From NCBI RefSeq assembly GCF_003286415.2, contig NZ_CP043450.1, forward strand, positions 3,410,001 through 3,474,000: 64,000 nt of DNA. The letters run 5' to 3'. The DNA comes from Mucilaginibacter rubeus. Lineage in GTDB: Bacteria > Bacteroidota > Bacteroidia > Sphingobacteriales > Sphingobacteriaceae. The notes under the pieces were generated by a model. It was given only the letters and a program-made list of their open reading frames with translations, made no database searches and was not told where the DNA came from. The position numbers and the translations under genes were made by a program. Below are positions 1 through 9,753 of the stretch, piece by piece (the first letter of the stretch is position 1; every line of letters starts with the position of its first letter).

Positions 1-1247
1 CTATTATTGAATACACCAAAAATGTGGTGTATTTAAAAGACAACGAAATCGTACTTGTTAAACCCGATGGGCTCCTGATAAAAAAACTGGATAACGTAGA
101 ACAAACCCCGTTAATCCAGGAATTGGAGTTAAAGCTTGAATCATTGGAAAAAGGTGGTTTTGAGCATTTCATGATGAAGGAGATCTTCGAACAGCCACGA
201 TCTGTACGGGACTGTATGCGCGGTCGCATTTTCCCGCTTGAGGGCAAAGTGGAGTTAGGTGGTATTAAACAATATACCGATAAGCTCAAAAACGCGGAGC
301 GGATCATCATCATTGCCTGCGGTACCTCATGGCATGCCGGCCTCACAGGCGAATACCTTATTGAAGAATACGGACGCATTAAGGTTGAGGTTGAATATGC
401 ATCTGAATTCAGGTACCGCAACCCCATAATTACCGACAAGGATATCGTGATGGCCGTATCACAATCGGGCGAAACTGCAGATACATTGGCCGCTATTGAA
501 ATTGCCAAAGAACGGGGCGCCACAATTCTGGGGATTTGCAATGTTGTTGGGGCATCAATTCCGCGTGTAACCGATGCCGGGGTTTACACCCATGCCGGCC
601 CCGAAATTGGTGTAGCCTCAACAAAGGCCTTTACAGCACAGGTTACCGTTTTAACTTTAATTGCTTTATATATAGCACAGCATAAAGGCACCTTAACACC
701 CGCCAAGCTCATCAATATGCTAACCGAACTTGATACCATACCCGATAAGATCCAATTGCTGCTACAGGATAACGACTTGATTGAAGGCATTGCAACTAAA
801 ATAAAAGATGCGCCCAACTGCCTGTTTTTAGGTCGAGGGTTTGGTTTTCCGGTAGCATTGGAAGGAGCTTTAAAATTAAAAGAGATCTCTTACATACATG
901 CCGAAGGCTACCCCGCCGCCGAAATGAAGCACGGCCCTATCGCGCTGATTGACGAGCAAATGCCGGTAATTTTCATCGCCACCAAAAACTCATCATACGA
1001 AAAAGTGATTAGCAATATCCAGGAAGTTAAGGCCCGTAAAGGCATAGTGATAGCCATTGTTACACAAGGCGATGTCAAGGTAAAAAACATGGCCGATTAC
1101 TGCATTGAAATACCTGACGCCGACGAAGCATTCTTGCCGCTTTTGGCTACCATCCCTTTACAACTGTTATCATATCACATAGCTGTGAAACGAGGCTGCA
1201 ATGTTGATCAGCCACGGAACCTGGCTAAGTCAGTTACTGTAGAATAA
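1..1247 (+). CDS. glmS: Glucosamine-fructose-6-phosphate aminotransferase (isomerising), 3' part
   Basis: The reading frame is already open at base 3 and enters from outside the window, so the N-terminal glutaminase domain with its Cys is missing; the GTG at 24 is not a true start. What remains is the end of the glutaminase half and both SIS isomerase domains. The first SIS domain shows CGTSWHAGL and SQSGETADTLAA; the second shows the LKEISYIHAEGYPAAEMKHG block. The protein ends in NVDQPRNLAKSVTVE, the standard GlmS C-terminus. The enzyme makes glucosamine-6-phosphate from fructose-6-phosphate and glutamine in the cytoplasm, feeding UDP-GlcNAc for wall and polysaccharide synthesis. It fits next to the exopolysaccharide locus but is separated from it by a terminator. 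Confidence 0.97.
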   Translation, partial: IIEYTKNVVYLKDNEIVLVKPDGLLIKKLDNVEQTPLIQELELKLESLEKGGFEHFMMKEIFEQPRSVRDCMRGRIFPLEGKVELGGIKQYTDKLKNAERIIIIACGTSWHAGLTGEYLIEEYGRIKVEVEYASEFRYRNPIITDKDIVMAVSQSGETADTLAAIEIAKERGATILGICNVVGASIPRVTDAGVYTHAGPEIGVASTKAFTAQVTVLTLIALYIAQHKGTLTPAKLINMLTELDTIPDKIQLLLQDNDLIEGIATKIKDAPNCLFLGRGFGFPVALEGALKLKEISYIHAEGYPAAEMKHGPIALIDEQMPVIFIATKNSSYEKVISNIQEVKARKGIVIAIVTQGDVKVKNMADYCIEIPDADEAFLPLLATIPLQLLSYHIAVKRGCNVDQPRNLAKSVTVE

Positions 1248-1273
1248 TTCATATTAATTAACCAAACAATCCG

Positions 1274-1305
1274 TAAAAAAAGCAGACTTAGGTCTGCTTT
1301 TTTTA
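1274..1305 (+). terminator. Rho-independent terminator after glmS
   Basis: A-run, then AGCAGAC (1281-1287), a 4-base loop, GTCTGCT (1292-1298) and a T-run. It ends the glmS transcript and isolates it from the polysaccharide operon. Confidence 0.9.
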
Positions 1306-1556
1306 TTTGTTATTACACCCTGTTGTAACCCAATTGTATGAAAAATGTGGCCAAAAAAACTACTAAAAGACACTTTTTTCTCAACCCTTTACACATGCCT
1401 GCAAGAGCACTTTACAGGTTCTGTAAAGGTTAAGATACAGGTTTACAAAAAAGCGGCAATCGCCCAAAAGCGTATACTATCAATACCCAAATAGATAAAT
1501 TTGATTAATCAATTAAACCAGTTGAAACCAGTTTCCTAACCTTCTAAACTATTGAG
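1306..1556 (+). promoter_or_regulatory. Upstream regulatory region of the polysaccharide operon
   Basis: This gene-free stretch of about 250 bases separates the glmS terminator from the first export gene. It contains CCCTTTACACA (1385-1395), a perfect inverted repeat CTTTACAG-GTT-CTGTAAAG (1410-1428), a 12-base palindrome TTGATTAATCAA (1501-1512) and a doubled AACCAGTT near 1517-1534. AAAAGACACTTTTTT at 1365-1379 resembles a block at 31601 and one at 51357. No ORF of interest is present. The palindromes are good operator candidates; the exact promoter is not clear. Confidence 0.5.
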
Positions 1557-2315
1557 ATGAAAAAATTTAACACATACTGTTTTCTTGCAGCCTTACTGTT
1601 GATGACCGGGTGTGCCGCTAAACGCGACCTCGTTTATTTCAGTAACATGGCTAACACAGGTGCAGTAAATAATAACATGGGCGGAGCAGTAATTATTCAT
1701 CAGAAAGACATTATAAATGTAACTGTTAACAGCTTAAACCCCGAATCAAATTTACTTTTTAACGGAAACAAAAATGCTACAACGGGCAATACCTCAAACC
1801 GCGGCGGATATAAAGTAAATGAAAATGGCATTGTGAATTTACCTCTTATAGGCGACTATAAAATTGAAGGACAAACCATTGAAGAGGCCCAGGCCGAAGT
1901 TGCAAAAAGGTTATCGGCCTTTGTTAAAAGCCCGGTGGTTGATATCCAGCTATTAAACTTTAAAATAAGTGTGATTGGCGAGGTAAACAAACCATCAACA
2001 TTTGTGATAACTGATGAAAATGTAAACTTACTTGAAGCATTAGGAATGGCAGGCGATATGACAGTTTACGGAAAAAGGGACAACGTGCTGGTGATCCGTA
2101 CCGAAAACGGGCACAAGACCATGAACCGCCTTAACCTAAATAAAGTTGAATCAATGGATTCGCCCTATTTCAACCTTAAACAAAATGACATTGTTTACGT
2201 GGAACCTGATAAATCAAAAGCAGTTGAATATAGCCAGAATACACGCCTGGCACCTATTGTAGTAGCATCAATATCAGCCCTGGCTGTATTGGCGGCAGTA
2301 CTTTTAAGAAGATAA
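1557..2315 (+). CDS. Polysaccharide export lipoprotein (Wza-like, Poly_export + SLBB)
   Basis: A 252-residue outer-membrane export protein. It starts with a lipoprotein signal: hydrophobic stretch, then MTGC with the acylated Cys at residue 19. Residues about 45-130 match the polysaccharide-export domain (KDIINVTV, NENGIVNLPLIGDYKIEGQTIEEA) and about 133-210 an SLBB repeat (KISVIGEVNKPSTF). A hydrophobic C-terminal helix (about 230-249) ends in RR. It is shorter than E. coli Wza, as is usual in Bacteroidota. It is the first gene of the polysaccharide operon, followed 33 bases later by its inner-membrane partner. Confidence 0.93.
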   Translation: MKKFNTYCFLAALLLMTGCAAKRDLVYFSNMANTGAVNNNMGGAVIIHQKDIINVTVNSLNPESNLLFNGNKNATTGNTSNRGGYKVNENGIVNLPLIGDYKIEGQTIEEAQAEVAKRLSAFVKSPVVDIQLLNFKISVIGEVNKPSTFVITDENVNLLEALGMAGDMTVYGKRDNVLVIRTENGHKTMNRLNLNKVESMDSPYFNLKQNDIVYVEPDKSKAVEYSQNTRLAPIVVASISALAVLAAVLLRR

Positions 2316-2348
2316 AATACAGTTTTAGTGATACCTAACATTGGTGAT

Positions 2349-4661
2349 ATGGATAACAATTTTATTTTGAGAGAGCCTCTACCAGGCAACAAATTCAGGA
2401 ACAATCTTACGCCTTATTTAAGCGGCTGGTATTTATTCCTGATCAGTATGGTTGTTTGCATAGCTGCCGCCTGGACTTACTTAAACTATGTTACCCCACT
2501 GTACAAAATAACAAGTACACTGCAAATACCTGACGATAAAAAGGGTGACGGTATTTTAAAAGCAACCGCGTTCAGTGACCTGAACATGTTCCAGGAAACT
2601 AAAACCGTTGACAACGAGATGGAAGTTTTACGATCAAAAGACCTCATATACAAGGTCCTGTCAAAACTCCACATGGAAACTTCTTTTTTTGACGAAAGTG
2701 GATTTACTACAAAAGAGCTTTATGGAGCCGAGCGGCCTTTTACTGTCACCATAAACCAGATCAGCAAAATTGGGTATGCAAAAAAACTGTACCTGCAGCC
2801 ATATACGCAGGATAAGTTTGTGCTTAAGGATGAAAACAAATCCTGGATCTATAGCTATAACCAGATGATCAGGCATAAAGATTATTCGTTCAAAGTAGAA
2901 AAAGGCCCGGCACGCATTGATAGCGAAACTCCAATACTAATTCAATTTAAAAACCTTACCAATCTGGCCTCGTCATATAGTGCAGGGTTACTGCAAGTTA
3001 ATCCGGTTATTAAAGAATCAAATACATTAACGTTAAGCCTGGTTGATGCCGTACCTGAAAGAGGTGTCGATATTTTAAACAACATCATATCAACTTACAA
3101 CGCCGAAAATGTTGTTAAGAAAAACGTTACTGCGGTAAATACCATATTGTTTATCGATAAAAGGTTAAACGATCTTGAACACGATCTGTCATTTACCGAA
3201 GGCGATATCGAAACCTTTAAACAACATAATGGTGCTGCAGAGATCAATGCAAGTACACAGGTAAACATTACAAAATCTGCCGAGTATAACCAGTTAATTG
3301 AAGAAGCAAACACACAATTAGGTATAATAAAATCTATTGAAACTTATTTAAAAAGCTCGGCTAATCAATATAATGCGGTACCCAGCACCATGGGATTAAA
3401 AGACCCCTCATTAAATACGTTGGTTAGCCGTTTCAACGACTTGCAATTGGAGCGCAACCGTATGCTTACCAGTGCTAATCTTGAGAACCCGCTTGTGCAA
3501 AACCTAAGTAACCAGATATCCGCGTTACGTATTAATATTTTGGAAAACCTTCAAAACATTAAAAAAGGGTTTGCTATCAGCCATAAATTACTTAGTGATA
3601 ATTCTGCACAGTATGATTCCCGGATCCGCTCTGTTCCGTCAATTGAACGCGGGCTTTTACAACGCAGCAGGGAACAAGGTGTAAAAACCAATTTATACCA
3701 ATACCTGCTCCAAAAAAGGGAAGAAACAGCATTGTCGTTATCCGCTACAATTCCGTCATCACAATTGATTGATAAACCTGCCGCTAATCCAACAGCCGAA
3801 TTTCCTAAAACACAGCTTACCTATCTATTCGCAATCATAGCAGGATTATTTACACCGGGTATTTTCATCTTCATGAAAGATAAACTCAGCGTAAAAATTA
3901 AAGATCAGTCCAGCCTACTGAATATACAGGGCGTAAAAATATTAGGCGAGCTATGCCACAACAACGAAGACAAAAACTCGGTGGTTATATCAAACGGAAG
4001 CAATACCAATATTTCAGAACTGTTCAGGTATATCAGGAGCAACATTGGCTTCCTAAACCAGGGCACACAGCACAAAACCATACTGGTTACATCGTCTATG
4101 AAAGGTGAAGGTAAAACCTTCTTCAGTATTAACCTCGGACTGACGCTCGCTATGCTCAATAAACGGGTGCTGATCATGGAGTTTGATTTACGTAAGCCCG
4201 ATCTGCTTAAAAACATCAACCTGGAGCAAAGCCTTGGTATAAACGATTTCTTAACCGGCAATACCAATTCTCCGGCCGATTGCGTACAGGCTTATAGTGA
4301 ATCTGAAAATCTGTTTGTGATGGGCAGCGGAACCAAGACCATAAACCCGGCCGAACTGCTATCAGATAAACGGCTCGACCTGCTTTTTAAATGGTGCAAA
4401 ACCGAGTTTGACTATATCGTGCTTGATACTTCGCCGGTTGGTGCTGTTGCCGATGCATTTAGCCTGGCAAAATATGCAGAGCTAAGCATTTACATTGTAC
4501 GATATAACTATACCAATACAGAGCAATTAAGTATCCTGAGAGATATTTATGATAATAAAAAACTAAATAATGTTATGGTAGTGTTTAACGACGCGAAAAA
4601 AGAAAACCGCACGGCTTATGCCTATGGTAGTTATGGATATGCGTCGGCTTATGGCAGCTGA
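2349..4661 (+). CDS. Polysaccharide co-polymerase / BY-kinase tyrosine autokinase (Wzc-like)
   Basis: A 770-residue inner-membrane protein controlling chain length and export with the Wza-like lipoprotein. An N-terminal Wzz domain begins with a membrane helix (around YLFLISMVVCIAAAW). A long helical periplasmic part follows (about residues 270-430), then a second helix (YLFAIIAGLFTPGIFIF). The cytoplasmic kinase has Walker A (MKGEGKTFF, about 583), Walker A' (VLIMEFDLRKP) and Walker B (DYIVLDTSP). A tyrosine-rich tail at the very C-terminus (AYAYGSYGYASAYGS) is the usual autophosphorylation cluster. ATG at 2349 was preferred to an in-frame GTG at 2328. No cognate tyrosine phosphatase is seen in the locus. 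Confidence 0.95.
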   Translation: MDNNFILREPLPGNKFRNNLTPYLSGWYLFLISMVVCIAAAWTYLNYVTPLYKITSTLQIPDDKKGDGILKATAFSDLNMFQETKTVDNEMEVLRSKDLIYKVLSKLHMETSFFDESGFTTKELYGAERPFTVTINQISKIGYAKKLYLQPYTQDKFVLKDENKSWIYSYNQMIRHKDYSFKVEKGPARIDSETPILIQFKNLTNLASSYSAGLLQVNPVIKESNTLTLSLVDAVPERGVDILNNIISTYNAENVVKKNVTAVNTILFIDKRLNDLEHDLSFTEGDIETFKQHNGAAEINASTQVNITKSAEYNQLIEEANTQLGIIKSIETYLKSSANQYNAVPSTMGLKDPSLNTLVSRFNDLQLERNRMLTSANLENPLVQNLSNQISALRINILENLQNIKKGFAISHKLLSDNSAQYDSRIRSVPSIERGLLQRSREQGVKTNLYQYLLQKREETALSLSATIPSSQLIDKPAANPTAEFPKTQLTYLFAIIAGLFTPGIFIFMKDKLSVKIKDQSSLLNIQGVKILGELCHNNEDKNSVVISNGSNTNISELFRYIRSNIGFLNQGTQHKTILVTSSMKGEGKTFFSINLGLTLAMLNKRVLIMEFDLRKPDLLKNINLEQSLGINDFLTGNTNSPADCVQAYSESENLFVMGSGTKTINPAELLSDKRLDLLFKWCKTEFDYIVLDTSPVGAVADAFSLAKYAELSIYIVRYNYTNTEQLSILRDIYDNKKLNNVMVVFNDAKKENRTAYAYGSYGYASAYGS

Positions 4662-4674
4662 TAGCAGCTTTTTA
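4656..4674 (+). terminator. Weak hairpin plus T-run at the end of the tyrosine kinase gene
   Basis: AGCTG-ATAG-CAGCT followed by a short T-run overlaps the stop codon. The 5-bp stem is weak, so this may be a partial terminator or attenuator before the repeat array and the antiterminator gene, rather than a full stop. Confidence 0.35.
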
Positions 4675-4710
4675 CCAATACCGTAAGACTGATATAATTT
4701 TTATCAGCAT

Positions 4711-5250
4711 TTAGTTTGACCGTTTTATTTGAATGCCATGGCTCCATGTGACTGGATTGGCGGAGCCACAAGCGACGTAAGTTGCAGATGTTTTGAAGAA
4801 GCAATCCGCGTAAAACCGGAGGAATATTATAAACCGATAGTTCGACCATTTTTTACCAACCGCCTAACCATGTGACTGGATTGGCGGAGCCGCAGCCGAC
4901 GCAAATTTTAGCTGAGACAAATAAAATATCAGGTAAAAATGGGAGAATATTTTAGCCGATAGTTCGATATTTTTTACAAACCGCCTAACCATGTGACTGG
5001 ATTGGCGGAGCCACAGCCAATGCAAGTTGCAACTGCGACAAACAAAACAATCCGGGTAAAACCGGCGAATATTATAAACCTTTAGTTCGATTATTTCATC
5101 AACCGACCAACCATGTGACTGGATTGGCGGAGCCACAGCCAACCAGGCTTGCAGCTAATAATTGAAGCAACCAGGCCAATAATTTTCAACTACCATACCT
5201 CTGCACAACATCATCACCCCTGCACCTGTGAGTGAGTTGGCGAAGCTATA
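4711..5250 (+). repeat. Tandem array of ~122-bp repeats with hairpin core before the UpxY-like gene
   Basis: Four copies share the 23-base core CATGTGACTGGATTGGCGG plus AGCC, at 4745-4767, 4869-4891, 4990-5012 and 5112-5134; a decayed fifth lies at about 5225-5247. Spacings are 124, 121, 122 and 113 bases. The inter-core parts are also related (TAGTTCGA, GAATATTATAAACC, TTACCAACCGCCTA). In copies 2 and 3 the core pairs with the bases just before it: CCGCCTAACCA-TGTGAC-TGGATTGGCGG forms a near-perfect hairpin. The copies fill most of the 626 bases with no gene between the kinase and the antiterminator gene. Unit length and irregular spacing rule out CRISPR. Function is unknown: leader RNA, protein-binding array, or a local copy of a dispersed repeat family. 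Confidence 0.85.
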
Positions 5251-5287
5251 GTAGGCCTTAAGTACCCGATCCAACTTTATTCACTTT

Positions 5288-5848
5288 ATGGAAACCCAAT
5301 CAAGAGTAGCACATCGCATGACAAACTATCGTGAAAAAAAATGGCTTGTAATTTACACCAAGCCCCGATGGGAAAAAAAGGTGGACAAGCTTTTAAAGCA
5401 AAGCGGCATCGAATGCTACTGTCCTGTGAGGGATGTAGTAAACCAATGGTCCGACCGGAAAAAGGAGATCAGCGTCCCACTGTTTAGCTCCTATGTGTTT
5501 GTTCATGTCGACGCCTATGAGCAGTCGCGGGCGCTTTATATCATGGGCGTATTAGGTTTTGTTTACTACATGGGCAAACCTGCCATAGTTAGGGACAATG
5601 TTATTGACGAGATCAGGGCGAACCTTATACGCTATAAAGATATGGAGATTATAAGCCTCCAGAATTTATGCATTGGCGATACTGTAACTATAAAAGGTGG
5701 AGCCCTTGTAAACCAGATGGGTAAAGTGCTGCAGATTCAGGGCAAAAATGTTTTGATGGTTTTTGAAACCATCAATTGCGCCTTAGTAACACGAGTTTCA
5801 ATCCAAAACTTATCAGTTCATAACATCAGCGGAAATCATGAAAATTGA
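5288..5848 (+). CDS. NusG-family transcription antiterminator (UpxY/RfaH-like)
   Basis: A 186-residue NusG paralogue. Residues about 16-110 form the NGN domain ([44 protein letters not shown]). Residues about 125-175 form a KOW domain ([29 protein letters not shown]). Specialised NusG proteins inside polysaccharide loci (UpxY in Bacteroides, RfaH elsewhere) let RNA polymerase read through long operons. Here the gene follows the tandem repeat array and overlaps the next gene by 11 bases. A second ATG at 5318 is an alternative start. A role in transcribing the 25-kb remainder of the locus is inferred from family and position. Confidence 0.9.
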   Translation: METQSRVAHRMTNYREKKWLVIYTKPRWEKKVDKLLKQSGIECYCPVRDVVNQWSDRKKEISVPLFSSYVFVHVDAYEQSRALYIMGVLGFVYYMGKPAIVRDNVIDEIRANLIRYKDMEIISLQNLCIGDTVTIKGGALVNQMGKVLQIQGKNVLMVFETINCALVTRVSIQNLSVHNISGNHEN

Positions 5849-7136
5849 GAATTACCAACCTAAATTAGGCATCATCGGTCTTGGTTATGTAGGCCTGCCC
5901 CTGGCAGTTGAATTTGCAAAAAAATACAAGGTCATTGGCTTTGACATTAATGTGAACCGCATTAATGAGCTCAAATCGGGTATCGACCATACCCTGGAGA
6001 TAGACTCCGAACAATTAAACGCGGTGATTACCCCTGTTTGCACAACCGCTACCGGGTTATACGTTACCGATGAAGTTGAAAAATTAAGGCAATGTTCTGT
6101 TTACATTGTAACAGTACCAACCCCGGTTGATAAAAACAACCGTCCCGACCTTTCCCCATTAATTAGTGCCAGCCGCGTGGTAGGCAAGGTTTTAAAAAAG
6201 GATGATATTGTAGTTTACGAATCTACCGTATACCCCGGAGTAACAGAAGATGAGTGTATGCCTATACTGGAAAAAGTATCGGGCTTAACCTTTAATGTCG
6301 ACTTTTTTGCAGGTTACTCACCTGAAAGGATCAATCCTGGCGATAAGCTGCATACCGTATCAAAAATCAGGAAGATCACTTCTGGCTCCACTCCTGAAGC
6401 TGCAGAAACAATTGACAAACTTTATCAATCGGTTATTACTGCCGGCACATTCAAGGCCCACTCTATTAAAGTAGCTGAAGCAGCCAAAGTAATTGAAAAT
6501 GCTCAGCGCGATATTAACATCGCCTTCGTTAACGAATTAGCAATGATCTTTAATAAATTAGGCATAGATACCCACAAGGTATTGGAAGCGGCAGGTACCA
6601 AATGGAACTTCCTGAATTTCAGGCCGGGTTTGGTAGGCGGCCACTGCATAGGTGTTGATCCTTATTACCTGGCCCAAAAAGCCCAGGAAGCAGGTTATCA
6701 TCCTGAAATTATCCTGGCCGGTCGCCGCATTAACGACTCGATGGGCGCTTATGTTGCCGATCAGTTTATTAAACAAATGATTTGCCGGGGTACTTCTGTA
6801 ACCGATGCCGAAGTGCTGATACTTGGCTTCACCTTTAAAGAAAACTGCCCCGACGTAAGGAATACCCGTGTAATTGATATTGTAAAACGACTGAGAGAGT
6901 ATAAAGTAAAAGTGCATATCCATGATCCATGGGCCAACGCGGAGCACGCTAAAAAAGAATATGGCATTATCTGCGAAAACGGAGAATCAAAAACCCGCAC
7001 CTATGATGGTGTTTTACTCGCGGTTGCCCACGAAGAGTTTAAAGCACTGGATGTAAAAGCGCTTTGCAAACCGAATGCTGCCCTTTATGATTTGAAAGCA
7101 TTTTTACCAGAAAATGTTGCTAACGCCCGACTTTAA
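5838..7136 (+). CDS. Nucleotide-sugar dehydrogenase (UDP-glucose/UDP-HexNAc 6-dehydrogenase, TviB/WbpO-like)
   Basis: A 432-residue NAD-dependent enzyme that oxidises the C6 of a UDP-sugar to a uronate. The N-terminal Rossmann motif is [13 protein letters not shown]. The substrate/catalytic region has [17 protein letters not shown] and the catalytic Cys in [13 protein letters not shown] near residue 269. The C-terminal UDP-binding domain includes [16 protein letters not shown]. The sequence looks closer to the TviB/VipA (UDP-GlcNAc dehydrogenase) branch than to Ugd, but substrate cannot be fixed by eye. It would supply a uronic acid, which fits the epimerase and asparagine-synthase-like genes downstream. 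Translationally coupled to the antiterminator gene. Confidence 0.92.
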   Translation: MKIENYQPKLGIIGLGYVGLPLAVEFAKKYKVIGFDINVNRINELKSGIDHTLEIDSEQLNAVITPVCTTATGLYVTDEVEKLRQCSVYIVTVPTPVDKNNRPDLSPLISASRVVGKVLKKDDIVVYESTVYPGVTEDECMPILEKVSGLTFNVDFFAGYSPERINPGDKLHTVSKIRKITSGSTPEAAETIDKLYQSVITAGTFKAHSIKVAEAAKVIENAQRDINIAFVNELAMIFNKLGIDTHKVLEAAGTKWNFLNFRPGLVGGHCIGVDPYYLAQKAQEAGYHPEIILAGRRINDSMGAYVADQFIKQMICRGTSVTDAEVLILGFTFKENCPDVRNTRVIDIVKRLREYKVKVHIHDPWANAEHAKKEYGIICENGESKTRTYDGVLLAVAHEEFKALDVKALCKPNAALYDLKAFLPENVANARL

Positions 7137-7141
7137 AGATC

Positions 7142-8581
7142 ATGAACTATAAACAAAGAGCCGTATCAGGCATAGTATGGGCGTTGTGGCAACAGCTGAG
7201 TTCAAAAGTAGTGAGCTTTGGCATTTCCATATTCCTTGCCCGGATCCTGGAGCCATCGCAATTTGGTTTATTGGCCATGCTGTCGCTTTTCATTTCGGTA
7301 GGTAACAGCCTTCTGGATGGCGGCCTTACAGCATCGCTGATCCGCACTACCGATGCCAATCAGCGTGATTACTCAACCGTGTTTTACTTCAATATCATTG
7401 GCAGCAGCATCCTGTACCTGTTACTCTTTTTAACAGCACCGCTTATTGCCGCTTTTTACCATCAGCCGTTGTTAACTTCAGTAGTACGCGTATACACCTT
7501 GATTTTGATCATAAACGCGTTTTTTGGCGTACAAAGTACGCTGCTGGTTAAGGATTTAAAATTTAAGAAGCAAACCAACATTCAAATCCCCTCGGCAATT
7601 GGCGGTGGCATATTGGGCATAATACTGGCAAAATTAGGATACGGCGTTTGGAGCCTTGTTTGGATGGGTTTATGCACATCCTTTTTATCAACAGCTATAC
7701 ACTGGATTACTTCAGACTGGAGACCGGCATTGATATTTGATAAAGCATGTTTTAGAAAACACATCCACTTTGGCTACAAAATGACACTATCGGGGCTAAT
7801 TGATACTGTTTATCAGAATATCTACCTGATCATTATCGGTAAGTTCTTTTCGGCCACTCAGCTTGGCTACTACAGCCGGGCCGACTCGATAAGCCAGCTG
7901 CCTATCAGCAATATATCGGCAGCTATAAATAAGGTCACTTACCCCATGTTCGCGGAGATATCAAACGACCCGGTACAGTTAAAAAACGTTTATAAAAGAC
8001 TCATGCAGCAGGTAGTGTTCTGGAATGCGCCGGTGCTCATTATGCTGTGTATCATTGCCAAACCACTATTTCACATTTTATTAACAGACAAATGGTTGCC
8101 CGCTGTTCCGATTTTCCAGTTATTGTGTATAGGAGGCATCATGTACCCGCTGCACTCATACAATTTAAATGTGCTAAAAGTAATGGGGCAAAGCGCGTTG
8201 TTTTTAAAATTAGAAGTTGTCAAAAAAGTTTTAAGTGTCATCGGTATCCTGTGCTTTATCCCCTTCGGCATTTATGGGCTGCTGTATTTCCAGCTATTTT
8301 TTAATGTAATTGCCTACTACATTAACTCCATTTACAGCGGGCGTTTAATTAACTACCCTGTAACCGAACAGATAAAGGATATCTTACCTACAGTAGCATT
8401 AGCCGGCGGCATCGGCCTATGCTGTTATTTTCTTGATAAGCTCCTGATTAATGATTTTTTCATCCCTACTATGCAAATTGGCATATTACTCATAGTATTT
8501 ACCGCGGTTTACTATGGAGCCAGTTTATTAATTAAGCTATCTGCTATTAAAGACTTTAACCAATTAATCCTAAAACGATGA
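7142..8581 (+). CDS. Lipopolysaccharide/polysaccharide flippase (MOP superfamily, WzxC-like)
   Basis: A 479-residue integral membrane protein with about 14 predicted helices. The N-terminus MNYKQRAVSGIVWALWQQLS and the following FGISIFLARILEPSQFGLLAM are typical of the polysaccharide-transporter/MATE-like (MOP) family. It is expected to flip the lipid-linked repeat unit across the inner membrane. It lies six bases after the UDP-sugar dehydrogenase and shares an ATGA overlap with the next gene. Length is normal for the WzxC branch. With the polymerase at 14459 and the Wza/Wzc pair it defines a Wzx/Wzy-dependent pathway. Confidence 0.93.
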   Translation: MNYKQRAVSGIVWALWQQLSSKVVSFGISIFLARILEPSQFGLLAMLSLFISVGNSLLDGGLTASLIRTTDANQRDYSTVFYFNIIGSSILYLLLFLTAPLIAAFYHQPLLTSVVRVYTLILIINAFFGVQSTLLVKDLKFKKQTNIQIPSAIGGGILGIILAKLGYGVWSLVWMGLCTSFLSTAIHWITSDWRPALIFDKACFRKHIHFGYKMTLSGLIDTVYQNIYLIIIGKFFSATQLGYYSRADSISQLPISNISAAINKVTYPMFAEISNDPVQLKNVYKRLMQQVVFWNAPVLIMLCIIAKPLFHILLTDKWLPAVPIFQLLCIGGIMYPLHSYNLNVLKVMGQSALFLKLEVVKKVLSVIGILCFIPFGIYGLLYFQLFFNVIAYYINSIYSGRLINYPVTEQIKDILPTVALAGGIGLCCYFLDKLLINDFFIPTMQIGILLIVFTAVYYGASLLIKLSAIKDFNQLILKR

Positions 8582-9753
8582 TTCCTGTAACCAAACCATT
8601 TCTTCCTTCGGAAAAGGAATTCAGAGCTTACGTAAAAAGTATCTGGGAAAGACAATGGCTCACCAACAATGGCCCGCTTGTAAACACACTTGAGTTAAAA
8701 CTAAAGCAATACCTGGGTATAAGCCATATGCTGTTTGTTACAAATGGTACAATAGCATTACAGTTGGCTATTAAAGCGCTTAATATAAGCGGGGAAATTA
8801 TCACAACGCCATTTTCATTTGTTGCCACTACAAGCACTATTGTATGGCAAGGCTGTGAGCCGGTATTTGTGGATATTGATCCGGGGACGCTAAACATCGA
8901 TCCATCTAAGATTGAAGCGGCAATTACTCCAAGAACTACAGCAATATTAGCTACACACGTTTTTGGTAACCCTTGCGATATTACAGCTATACAAGCTATT
9001 GCCGATAAGCATAACTTAAAAGTGATATACGATGCGGCACATTGCTTTGGTACTTTTTATAAAAACCGCTCGGTGTTTGAATATGGCGATATCAGCGTAA
9101 CCAGTTTTCACTCAACCAAATTATACCACACCATTGAAGGTGGCGCGGTATTTACCCAGGATCCGGAATTGTTAAGGACGATGGCTCTGATGCGTAACTT
9201 CGGTTATTCAGGAGTAGATACCTTCTCTGAGGAAGGGATAAACGCAAAAAACAGCGAATTCCATGCGGCAATGGGGCTATGTAACCTGCGCCATGTTGAT
9301 GAAATACTTAAGAAAAGGAAGTATTTGTATGAGCAATATCTGCAGCGTTTGAGCAACCTGAACGTTCAGTTCCAGAAACTTGAAAATGAGCAGGATTACA
9401 ACTACGCATACTTCCCTATTATTTTTGAAAGTGAAGCACTGATGCACCAAAGCAAGGCAAAGCTTGAACTGGCCCAAATTTATTGCAGGCGGTATTTTTA
9501 CCCTTCACTATCATCATTGCCATACGTAAAAAATCAGCCTATGCCTGTTTGCGATTCCATTGCATCAAGAATAGTTTGTTTGCCGTTATACCACACCCTT
9601 TCCCTTTCCGACCTTGATCTCATTTGCAGGTTATTGCTTCGCGCGCAGAATTTCGATAACAATGTTAAGCCGAAACATTTTGGCTCCCTGGTTACCGATA
9701 AAATTGAATCTGAAATAAACGTGACAGCCGTGAACGTAAATGGATCTGTATGA
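8578..9753 (+). CDS. DegT/DnrJ/EryC1/StrS family aminotransferase
   Basis: A 391-residue PLP enzyme that transaminates a nucleotide-linked keto sugar to an amino sugar. Visible motifs: FVTNGTIALQLAIKAL (PLP phosphate cup), TTPFSFVATTSTIVWQGCEPVFVDID, YDAAHCFGTF (Asp contacting the pyridine N) and FHSTKLYHTIEGG with the Schiff-base Lys near residue 181. It overlaps neighbours by ATGA on both sides. A keto-sugar substrate could come from the WbpM/CapD-type dehydratase at the end of the locus. The last 30 or so residues lie beyond the conserved fold and are not recognised. Confidence 0.93.
   Translation: MIPVTKPFLPSEKEFRAYVKSIWERQWLTNNGPLVNTLELKLKQYLGISHMLFVTNGTIALQLAIKALNISGEIITTPFSFVATTSTIVWQGCEPVFVDIDPGTLNIDPSKIEAAITPRTTAILATHVFGNPCDITAIQAIADKHNLKVIYDAAHCFGTFYKNRSVFEYGDISVTSFHSTKLYHTIEGGAVFTQDPELLRTMALMRNFGYSGVDTFSEEGINAKNSEFHAAMGLCNLRHVDEILKKRKYLYEQYLQRLSNLNVQFQKLENEQDYNYAYFPIIFESEALMHQSKAKLELAQIYCRRYFYPSLSSLPYVKNQPMPVCDSIASRIVCLPLYHTLSLSDLDLICRLLLRAQNFDNNVKPKHFGSLVTDKIESEINVTAVNVNGSV

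Noticed and set aside
4649..5142. Minus-strand open frames of 66 and 92 codons across the repeat array (with repeated APPIQSH words)
   Set aside because: They are the repeats read backwards; the same peptide word recurs because the DNA repeats. No start context or family match.
4711..5250. CRISPR-like array
   Set aside because: Conserved cores are 23 bases but spacers are about 100 bases and themselves related to each other; no cas genes. It is a tandem repeat, not a CRISPR.
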